Of a stretch of DNA of 64,000 nucleotides, positions 9,276-15,725 are shown in pieces. The notes under the pieces were generated by a model, which saw nothing but the letters and a program-made list of their open reading frames with translations, had not been told where the DNA came from and searched no databases. The translations under genes and the position numbers were made by a program. Numbering within the stretch: the first letter of the stretch is position 1; each line of letters begins with the position of its first letter. Source of the stretch: Saccharothrix syringae (lineage in GTDB: Bacteria; Actinomycetota; Actinomycetes; Mycobacteriales; Pseudonocardiaceae); contig NZ_CP034550.1 in the NCBI RefSeq assembly GCF_009498035.1, forward strand, positions 6,882,001 through 6,946,000. The letters are read 5' to 3'.

Positions 9276-12200
9276 GTGCCTCGCCGGCGCGTGCGCGAAA
9301 ATCAGGGGGTGGACGGGGGTGCGCGGCTTCGCGTCACGCTGCTGGGCACCTTCCGGGTGTCCCGCGGTGACACCGCCCTGCCCGTCCCCGGCACCCGGTC
9401 GCAGAACCTCCTCACCCGCCTGGCGCTCGCGGGCGGACGCCCGGTCGAGCCGGGCGTCCTGATCGACGCGATCTGGCCGGAGGACCCGCCGGCCGCCCCC
9501 GCCCACGCCCTCCAGGCCCTCGTCTCGCGGTTGCGCCGCACCCTCGGCGCGGCGGACGACGTCGCACGACTCCCGGGGGGCTACCGGCTGGCCGTGGACG
9601 CCGCCGACGTGGACGCGCTGCGGTTCGAGCGGTTGGCCGGTGCCGGCCGGGACCGGCTGCGCGCGGGCGACCCGGGTGCCGCGGCGGCCGCGCTCGACGA
9701 GGCCGCGGCCCTGTGGGGCGACGGCCCCGGTGCCGAGCCCACGGCCGTCGCCGCGGTGGCGCCCGCCGTCGCGACCCGGCTGGCCCACGTCTCGGTCGAG
9801 GCCGTCGCCGACCTCGCCGACGCCGAGCTGGCACTGGGCCGCGCCGACGCGGCCGCCGCCCGCCTGACCGCCCTGCTCGCCGAGCACCCCGTGCACGAGC
9901 GCGCCGCCTCGCTGCTCATGGACGCGCTTGCCGCCCAGGGGCGCCAGGCCGATGCCCTGCGCCTGTACGAGCGGGTCCGCGAAACCCTGGCCGACGTCCT
10001 CGGCACCGATCCCGGCGAGGCGCTGCGCGGGCGTCACCTGCGCCTGCTGCGCACCGGGCCCACCCCGCCGACCGAGCCGCCCGGCCCCACCCCACGAACC
10101 AGCCCACCAACCGGCCCCGGCGCCCTCCCCACCCCGCTGACCAGCTTCATCGGCCGTGACGACGACCTCGCCCGCATCAGCGCCCTGCTCACCACCGGTC
10201 GCCTGGTCACCGTCCTGGGCCCCGGCGGCGCCGGCAAGACGCGCCTCGCCGTCGAGGCCGCCCACCGCCTGCGGCACGGCTACCGCGACGGCGCCCGGCT
10301 GCTCGACCTGGCCCCGGTCACCGAACCCGCGGAGGTGGGCGCGGCGCTGCTGGCCGCGATCGGGCTGCGCGGCTCGGCGCTGTTCGAGGCCGCGGCCAGG
10401 CTGCGCGGCGACCCGGTCGGCGAGCTGGACGTGCTGGTCGACCGGCTGGCCGGCCTGGAGGGCCTGCTCGTGATCGACAACTGCGAGCACCTGGTCGACG
10501 CCGTGGCGCACCTGCTCTCGACCCTGCTGCCCCGCTGCGCCGGGCTGCGGGTGCTGGCCACCAGCCGGGAGCCGTTGGCGATCGACGGTGAGGCGCTGGT
10601 CCCGCTGGGCCCGCTCGCCCTGCCCGGGCCGGGCGCGGACCTCGATCACGCCCGCCGCGCGGCGTCGGTGCGCCTGTTCGCCGAGCGGGCGGCGGCCGTG
10701 CGGCCCGGGTTCACCGTCGACGAGCGCGACCTGGACCCGGTGCTGCGCGTCGTCCGCGGCCTGGACGGCATGCCGCTCGCCCTCGAACTGGCCGCCGCCC
10801 GCCTGCGCACGCTCTCGCTCGCCGACCTGGCCGCCGGGCTGGCCGACCGCTTCCGGCTGCTCGGCACCGGCAGCCGGACCGCCCCGCCCAGGCACCGCAC
10901 GTTGCGCGCGGTGATCGCGTGGAGCTGGGACCTGCTCGACCCGGACGCGCGCACGGTCGCGGAACGCGTTTCGGTCCTGCCCGGCGGGGTCACGCCGGCC
11001 TCGGCGGCCGCGGTCTGCGCGGGTACCGGGCTGGCCGACGACGAGGTGCGGGACCTGCTGGCGGCCCTGGTCGACCGGTCGTTGGTGCAGCTCGTGCCGG
11101 ACACCGGTCGGTACCGGGTGCTGGAGACGATCCGCGAGTACGGGCTGGAGAGGCTGGCCGAGCAGGGTGCCCTGGCCGGGGTGCGGGACCTGGCCGCCCG
11201 TTACTTCGCCGACCTGGTGGCCCGGTGCGACCCGCTGCTGCGCGGCCCGGCGCAGCTCGACGCGCTCCACGTGCTGGGCGCCGAGTACGACAACGTGCTC
11301 GCCGCCCTGCGCCACCTCCTGGACGGCGGCGACGCCGACCGGGCGACCGGGCTCGCGGTGGACCTGACCTGGTACTGGCACCTGCTCGGCCGGGAGCGCG
11401 ACGCGGTCCACTGGCTCGGCCAGGTGGTGGCGTCGCCCGGCGACGGGGCGACGCGCGACCTCGCCGAAGGGGCGCTGCTGCTCAACACCATCGCCACCGG
11501 GGACGTGCCGGTCGCCGAGGAGGTGCGGGCGCTCACCGACCGGCTGTCGGCCCGGCCGGGTTCCGCCGGCGCGCCGATCGCGCTCGGGCTGGCCGTCCTG
11601 GAGGACACCGGGGCGTCGCGGGCGGTCGTCCGGCGGCTGGTCGACGGCCCGGACGCGTGGTCGGCCGGCCTCGCCCGCCTGCTGCGGGCCCAGGCCGCCG
11701 AGAACGAGGGCCGGCTCGACCTGGTCCGCGGCGACGTGACCGCCGCCCTGGACTGCTTCACCCGGGCGGGCGACCGGTGGGGCGTGGCCGCGACCCTCCC
11801 GCTGCGCGCCCTGCTGCGGCAGTACGGCGGCGACCTCGACGGCGCGGTGGCCGACCTGGCCGAGGCCAAGCGGCTGGCCCGCGAGTTCGGGTCGCTCAGC
11901 CTCGGCGACGAGGTCTTCATCGACCTGCGCCGGATCGACCTGCACCTGCGGCTGGGCGAGACCGCGCGGGCGGCCGGGGTGATCGCCTCGGCCCGGGAGC
12001 GGGCGCTGCGCTCGGCGTCCCCGGACATGGCGATCCTGCTCGACGCGTGGGAGGCCGACGTGCTGGTGCGGACCGGTGAGCTGGAGCGGGCGCGCGAGCT
12101 GGTCGGCGTGGTCGAGGCCGGGCTGTCCGAGCGGCTGCCGTTCGGCGGCGACCACGGGCGCGCGCTGATCAGCGCGGTGCGCAGCGCGCTCTGCCTCGAA

Positions 12201-12536
12201 CTCGGTGACGGCCCCGGCGCGGCGGAGGCCCTGGGCCGCGCGTACGCGGCCGCGGTCGACAGCTCGGACCTGCCGATCGTGGCGACGGTCGCGGTGGCCG
12301 TGGCCGGGCTCGCCGCGCTGCGCGGGAGTTACCCGGACGTGGCCGTCCTCCTCGGTGCGGCGGCCCGCCTGCGCGGCGCCCACGACCGCACCGATCCGCG
12401 GGTCGGCGCGCTGAGCGGCCGCGGTCGGGCCGCGCTCGGCGACGAGCGCTTCACCGCGGCGTACGAGAGCGGTTGGCGGTTGACCGTGCCGGCGGCGTTG
12501 GCCCGGGTCGACCCGGCGCGGCCGCGGACCCCGTGA
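9276..12536 (+). CDS. AfsR/SARP-type transcriptional regulator with NB-ARC-like ATPase
   Basis: 1,086 residues, starting at a GTG 8 nt after GGGAGG. Residues about 17-105 form the OmpR-like winged helix (RLRVTLLGTFRVSRGD...GGYRLAVDAADVDALRF). Residues about 110-258 form the bacterial transcriptional activation (BTAD) domain. A Pro-rich linker (about 260-290) leads to a P-loop ATPase: Walker A GPGGAGKT at 315-322 and a Walker B-like GLLVIDNCEH. The C-terminal third is alpha-helical and Ala/Leu-rich, like the sensor repeats of LuxR-type ATPase (LAL/SARP) regulators. It probably activates the divergent monooxygenase gene. It ends 18 bp from a convergent reductase gene. Confidence 0.87.
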   Translation: MPRRRVRENQGVDGGARLRVTLLGTFRVSRGDTALPVPGTRSQNLLTRLALAGGRPVEPGVLIDAIWPEDPPAAPAHALQALVSRLRRTLGAADDVARLPGGYRLAVDAADVDALRFERLAGAGRDRLRAGDPGAAAAALDEAAALWGDGPGAEPTAVAAVAPAVATRLAHVSVEAVADLADAELALGRADAAAARLTALLAEHPVHERAASLLMDALAAQGRQADALRLYERVRETLADVLGTDPGEALRGRHLRLLRTGPTPPTEPPGPTPRTSPPTGPGALPTPLTSFIGRDDDLARISALLTTGRLVTVLGPGGAGKTRLAVEAAHRLRHGYRDGARLLDLAPVTEPAEVGAALLAAIGLRGSALFEAAARLRGDPVGELDVLVDRLAGLEGLLVIDNCEHLVDAVAHLLSTLLPRCAGLRVLATSREPLAIDGEALVPLGPLALPGPGADLDHARRAASVRLFAERAAAVRPGFTVDERDLDPVLRVVRGLDGMPLALELAAARLRTLSLADLAAGLADRFRLLGTGSRTAPPRHRTLRAVIAWSWDLLDPDARTVAERVSVLPGGVTPASAAAVCAGTGLADDEVRDLLAALVDRSLVQLVPDTGRYRVLETIREYGLERLAEQGALAGVRDLAARYFADLVARCDPLLRGPAQLDALHVLGAEYDNVLAALRHLLDGGDADRATGLAVDLTWYWHLLGRERDAVHWLGQVVASPGDGATRDLAEGALLLNTIATGDVPVAEEVRALTDRLSARPGSAGAPIALGLAVLEDTGASRAVVRRLVDGPDAWSAGLARLLRAQAAENEGRLDLVRGDVTAALDCFTRAGDRWGVAATLPLRALLRQYGGDLDGAVADLAEAKRLAREFGSLSLGDEVFIDLRRIDLHLRLGETARAAGVIASARERALRSASPDMAILLDAWEADVLVRTGELERARELVGVVEAGLSERLPFGGDHGRALISAVRSALCLELGDGPGAAEALGRAYAAAVDSSDLPIVATVAVAVAGLAALRGSYPDVAVLLGAAARLRGAHDRTDPRVGALSGRGRAALGDERFTAAYESGWRLTVPAALARVDPARPRTP

Positions 12537-12554
12537 CCCGGTGCGGGCCGGCGT

Positions 12555-13190
12555 TCACCGGGCCGGCGTCGGGTGGCGCCGCGACCACCGGGGGTCGGTG
12601 ACCGCGCCGACGACGAACCGGGCCAGGTCGGCGCGGTTGACGCGGCGGCCGTTGGCCGGGTTCGCCGAGTCGACGACGCGGCAGGTGCCCGTCGGCGGCC
12701 CGTCGACGATGCGGGTGGAGCGGACGAACGTCCAGTCCAGCGGGCTGTCCCGGACGATCCGCTCCATCCGGCGCATGTCCTGGTAGAGGTCCTTCAGCAG
12801 GGTGCGGGCGACGACCCGGTACCACAGCGGGTGGTCCGGGTCGTCGAGCCGGACACCGCTGGACGACAGCGCGACCAGGCGGTCGACCCCGTGCTCCCCC
12901 ATCGCCGCGACGAACGCCCGCGCGGCCGCGGAGTACAGCCCGTCGGCCCTGGCCCCGGCCGGGCCGACGGCCGAGACGACGGCGTCGTGGCCGCGGACGG
13001 CGGCGCGGACGCCGTCGAGGTCCCGCACGTCGGCCCGGACCACCGAGAGCCGGGCGGGGTCGGCCGCCGGCCGGGGGAAGGCCGCCGGGTCGCGGACCGC
13101 CGCGGTGACGGTGTGCCCGGCGCGCAGCGCCTCTTCGACGAGGGCGCGGCCGGTGGCGCCGTTGGCGCCGAAGACGACGATCGAACTCAC
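12555..13190 (-). CDS. NAD(P)-binding SDR/NmrA-like reductase
   Basis: 211 residues from the GTG at 13190, which is preceded by GAGGGA and begins VSSIVVFGANGATG. An in-frame start 18 codons upstream would run into the operator region and lacks a good ribosome site. VFGANGATGRALVEEAL is the glycine-rich dinucleotide-binding loop of atypical short-chain dehydrogenases (SDR_a5/NmrA-like, NAD(P)H-binding domain PF13460). The mid-protein DAVVSAVGPAG and RLVALSSSGVRL fit this fold, which binds NADPH and often acts as a redox sensor or quinone reductase. It is divergent from the TetR gene at 13292, the usual arrangement for a repressor and its target. Confidence 0.8.
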   Translation of the reverse strand: MSSIVVFGANGATGRALVEEALRAGHTVTAAVRDPAAFPRPAADPARLSVVRADVRDLDGVRAAVRGHDAVVSAVGPAGARADGLYSAAARAFVAAMGEHGVDRLVALSSSGVRLDDPDHPLWYRVVARTLLKDLYQDMRRMERIVRDSPLDWTFVRSTRIVDGPPTGTCRVVDSANPANGRRVNRADLARFVVGAVTDPRWSRRHPTPAR

Positions 13191-13228
13191 GGGGTCCCTC
13201 CCGGTGATCGCGGATCGCGACGCTGGAT

Positions 13229-13273
13229 GAACGGTGTTCGTCACGAACAGCGTACGTTGCGAACGCCGTTCGT
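13229..13273. promoter_or_regulatory. Candidate TetR operator cluster
   Basis: In the 101-bp gap between the divergent reductase and TetR genes, GAACGGTGTTCGT (13229-13241) and GAACGCCGTTCGT (13261-13273) are direct near-copies (11 of 13 identical) 32 bp apart, about three helical turns. Each has dyad symmetry (GAAC...GTTC). Between them lies GTTCGTCACGAAC (13236-13248), a 13-bp perfect odd-centred palindrome. This fits TetR dimers bound on one DNA face. Confidence 0.55.
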
Positions 13274-13291
13274 CGGCCCTAGGGTCGGGCC

Positions 13292-14389
13292 ATGTCGAGG
13301 ACCGCGCGCACCCGACCGCCCCGCCCGCCCCTGAGCAGGCAGTGGATCGTGTCGGCGACGCTGGGGCTGGTGGGCGAGCTGGGGGTGCAGGCGGTCAGCA
13401 TGAGGCGGGTCGCGGCCGCGGTGGACACGGCGCCGGCCGCGCTCTACGTGCACGTCGCCGACCGCGACGAGCTGATGGCGCTGGCGCACGACCTCGCCGT
13501 CGCCGGCGTCGAACTCCCGGACGAGCGGGACGGGGACTGGCGGGCCCGCCTGGAGCTGCTGGTGCGGCGGGTCGTGAACGCCCTGGCGGCGCACCGCGAC
13601 ATCGCGGTCGTCGGCCGCGACGCCGCGCCCGGCCCGAACTCGCTGCGGATCACCGAGGAACTGCTCCGCCTCCTGCGGGTGGGCGGGGTGCCGGACCGCG
13701 TGTGCGCCTGGGCCCTGGACCTGCTCGGGCAGCACATCGCCTCGGCGGCGCTGGAGGCGTCCGCCGCGCGCGGGCAGCGGACCCCGCACGACGCCTACGC
13801 CGCGTTGGACGCGGGCGAGTACCCGAACCTGGCCGCGCTCTCCGGGCTGCTGGGCAGCGGTGACGCCGAGTCCAGGGCCCGGTGGAAGCTGCGGGCGACG
13901 ATCGACGGCATCCTCGCCCAGGCCGGTGAGGCGGGGGCGGCGGGCTGCCCCGCCCACCCGGAAAGCCGGCGAACGCGAGCCGATCTTCCCCGCCGGGCGA
14001 ACCGCAGAACCGATCTTCCCCGCCGGGCGAACCGCAGAGCCGGCCTCTCCCCCAGGCGAACCGCAAAGCCGGCCTCCCCCGGGCGAACCTCAGAACCGGC
14101 CTCTCCCCCGGACGAACCGCAGAGCCGATCTCTCCCCGCGCCGCCGCGTGGTGGACCGGGTCGTCGGACCGGCGGCACCCCCCTCCGCCGGTCCGCCACC
14201 CCGTCCTTCAGTGCCCCCCGCGCCCCCGCCCCGGCGGCGGCCGGACGCTGTTGCGCCGCACGAGCGCCGGGCTGGAGGTGCGCCGGGCCCCCTCGACCCC
14301 GTTCCCCTCGATCTGCGCCATCAGCAGCTCCAGGGCATCACGGGCGACGGCGTCGAAGTCCTGCCGGACGGTGGTCAGCGGCGGGATGA
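13292..14389 (+). CDS. TetR-family regulator with long repeat-encoded C-terminal extension
   Basis: The frame encodes 365 residues. Residues about 15-62 are a TetR helix-turn-helix (VSMRRVAAAVDTAPAALYVHV, then DRDELM). Residues about 63-212 are the all-helical ligand domain (TetR_C-like), ending near RATIDGILAQAG. A typical TetR protein would stop there. Instead the frame runs through six direct DNA repeats (13969-14142), giving an Arg/Pro/Ser-rich tail, and stops at 14389, overlapping the convergent LacI gene by 182 bp. Either the native stop was lost when the repeats arose, or the protein really carries a basic tail. The tail has no recognisable domain. It likely represses the divergent reductase gene and itself. 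Confidence 0.78.
   Translation: MSRTARTRPPRPPLSRQWIVSATLGLVGELGVQAVSMRRVAAAVDTAPAALYVHVADRDELMALAHDLAVAGVELPDERDGDWRARLELLVRRVVNALAAHRDIAVVGRDAAPGPNSLRITEELLRLLRVGGVPDRVCAWALDLLGQHIASAALEASAARGQRTPHDAYAALDAGEYPNLAALSGLLGSGDAESRARWKLRATIDGILAQAGEAGAAGCPAHPESRRTRADLPRRANRRTDLPRRANRRAGLSPRRTAKPASPGRTSEPASPPDEPQSRSLPAPPRGGPGRRTGGTPLRRSATPSFSAPRAPAPAAAGRCCAARAPGWRCAGPPRPRSPRSAPSAAPGHHGRRRRSPAGRWSAAG
13969..14142. repeat. Six tandem imperfect ~30-bp direct repeats
   Basis: Six units of 27-32 bp start at about 13969, 13997, 14027, 14056, 14083 and 14111. Each opens with GCGAAC(C)GCAGA(A/G)CC (the last opens GACGAACC) and closes with a C-rich tract. The block sits where the TetR and LacI genes converge. 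All units can be read in the TetR frame. Consecutive copies differ by small indels and substitutions, as in aged tandem duplications. This looks like an intergenic repeat element, not a coding domain. Confidence 0.75.
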
Positions 14390-15242
14390 AGTAGGCGGCC
14401 TCGGGCACGTCGTCGAAGCCGACCACGCTCACCTCGTGCGGCACCCGCCTGCCGCGCTCGTGCATCGCCCGCAGGATGCCCAGCGCCAGGTGGTCGTTGG
14501 CCGCGAAGATCGCCGTGACCTCCGGCATCCGCGCCAGCACCTGCCCCGCCCGGTAGCCCGACGCCGCGCTCCAGTCCGCGGGCACCACCGGCGGCACCTC
14601 CGCGCCCGCGGCCTCCAGCGCCTCCCGCCACCCCCGGATCCGGCCCGCGCTGTCGAACCAGTCCGACGGCCCCGACACGTGCCACACCGTGGGGTGCCCG
14701 GCCTCCAGCAGGTGACGGGTCGCCACCAGGGCGCCCTCCGCCTGGTCGACGGTCACCAGCGGGGTCGAGCGCTCCGAGTCGCCGTCGACCATCACCAGCG
14801 GCACGCCGGGGGGAACGGTGTCGACCGCGTCGTGCGCGGACGCCGTCGGCGCGATCACCACGATGCCCGCCACCCGCTGGTCGCGGTGCCGCTCCAGGGC
14901 CGTGGTGATCGACTCGCGGTCCAGCACGTCGACCCGGTGCGCGGTCACCACGAACCCCGCGCCCGCCGCCGCCTGCTCGAACGCCGCCAGCAGCGAGGCG
15001 GGACCGCACAGGGTCGTGTTCTGGGCCACCACCCCGATCAGCTGCGAGCGACCCGTCACCAGCGCGCGGGCGAACCCGTTCGGGCGGTAGCCCAGCTCCT
15101 CGATCGCCGCGCGCACCCGCAGGCGCGTCTGCTCCTGCACGTACGGGTGCCCGTTGAGCACCCGCGACACCGTCTGGTGCGAGACACCGGCGAGCCGGGC
15201 CACATCCGCCATCGCGGGCGTCCCGGATGCCCTGTTCTCCAA
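14208..15242 (-). CDS. LacI-family transcriptional repressor, likely regulator of the glycan island
   Basis: 344 residues from the TTG at 15242, which follows GGAGGGG by about 7 nt. An in-frame ATG at 15296 would add 18 basic residues without a good ribosome site. [21 protein letters not shown] is a canonical LacI helix-turn-helix, and the hinge helix is around [13 protein letters not shown] periplasmic-binding-like effector domain follows ([10 protein letters not shown]... to the C-terminus, with GFDDVPEA). The recognition helix SHQTVSR differs from E. coli LacI (SYQTVSR) at one specificity position, and the operators across the island resemble lac half-sites. It is divergent from the GH43 gene at 15726. 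It probably represses until a pentose or oligosaccharide inducer binds; the inducer is unknown. Confidence 0.88.
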   Translation of the reverse strand: MENRASGTPAMADVARLAGVSHQTVSRVLNGHPYVQEQTRLRVRAAIEELGYRPNGFARALVTGRSQLIGVVAQNTTLCGPASLLAAFEQAAAGAGFVVTAHRVDVLDRESITTALERHRDQRVAGIVVIAPTASAHDAVDTVPPGVPLVMVDGDSERSTPLVTVDQAEGALVATRHLLEAGHPTVWHVSGPSDWFDSAGRIRGWREALEAAGAEVPPVVPADWSAASGYRAGQVLARMPEVTAIFAANDHLALGILRAMHERGRRVPHEVSVVGFDDVPEAAYFIPPLTTVRQDFDAVARDALELLMAQIEGNGVEGARRTSSPALVRRNSVRPPPGRGRGGH

Positions 15243-15307
15243 CTGCCGTCCCCTCCGCGCGGCAGCCAGCGGCCGAGCGGGCGACCGGCGGCGCAAGCGA
15301 CCAGATC

Positions 15308-15354
15308 TCGAAAGTTTCGATATCGGAACCGATCGACTTTGACCAGCGGGTCAA
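15308..15354. promoter_or_regulatory. Overlapping palindromes upstream of the LacI gene
   Basis: TCGAAAGTTTCGA (15308-15320) is a perfect odd-centred palindrome. GTTTCGATATCGGAAC (15314-15329) is a near-perfect 16-bp palindrome overlapping it, and TTGACCAGCGGGTCAA (15339-15354) has 6-bp arms. They are 66-112 bp upstream of the repressor start. They may be autoregulatory or belong to a second regulator. GAAA-N-TTTC boxes are known, from memory, from actinomycete xylanase promoters. Confidence 0.45.
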
Positions 15355-15394
15355 TGTAGCCCTGCGTAATTTCGCCAGTCAACCGATGCCGAAT

Positions 15395-15421
15395 GCTAAA
15401 TGTCGCGGCGGGAACTTTAGC
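15395..15421. promoter_or_regulatory. GCTAAA-N15-TTTAGC element
   Basis: Perfect 6-bp inverted arms separated by 15 nt. The same arms recur near 32791 and 41517 with 16 and 14 nt spacers, always in a control region of this island. Confidence 0.45.
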
Positions 15422-15504
15422 TTCCGCAGCCCCTCGCCCGCCGAAGTTGTTCGCAAATGTTGCGCAGGGGCCGACCCCGGTCGAACGGGCGTCGAACGAC
15501 GGTC

Positions 15505-15532
15505 TTGACACCTTTTGTGTTACCGCTAACAC
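15505..15532 (+). promoter_or_regulatory. GH43 promoter with embedded LacI operator
   Basis: TTGACA (15505-15510) is followed after 6 nt by GTGTTACCGCTAACAC (15517-15532). The operator covers the spacer and the presumed -10 (TAACAC, 16-nt spacing), so a bound repressor would block RNA polymerase directly. The arrangement is repeated at 18146-18173. Confidence 0.65.
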
Positions 15533-15649
15533 TGTCCGGCAACACGAAGTTGACGTCGCCGACACGCCTCATTTACCCACATCGTGCCGCACCGGTGCAT
15601 TTCAAGACCGGTCGACTCGTCCTGCCCACCGCCAGGTTCCCGCCTTTCA

Positions 15650-15663
15650 TGTTAGCGATCACA
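15650..15663 (+). promoter_or_regulatory. Second LacI operator upstream of GH43 gene
   Basis: TGTTAGCGATCACA, an imperfect copy of the island operator centred on CG, 132 bp (centre to centre) downstream of the first operator and 63 bp before the start codon. Confidence 0.55.
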
Positions 15664-15725
15664 CCAATGTTGACCGCCGACCGGGACGACCGGGCGGCGA
15701 TGCCCCGCAGAACAAGGAGAACCCC

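Larger units (their letters stand above)
15243..15725. promoter_or_regulatory. 483-bp divergent control region, LacI repressor / GH43
   Basis: No gene is seen here. From left to right it holds a cluster of palindromes near the repressor gene (15308-15354), a GCTAAA...TTTAGC element (15395-15421), a promoter with an embedded operator (15505-15532) and a second operator (15650-15663). AT content is clearly above the surrounding coding DNA. Confidence 0.7.

Noticed and set aside
9162..12383. A 1,073-codon minus-strand frame opposite the SARP regulator
   Set aside because: No recognisable motif; the plus strand carries an intact SARP/BTAD/ATPase protein with a good ribosome site.
13965..14145. 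The direct repeats as a CRISPR array
   Set aside because: Units are contiguous, 27-32 bp and imperfect, with no unique spacers, and no cas genes are nearby.
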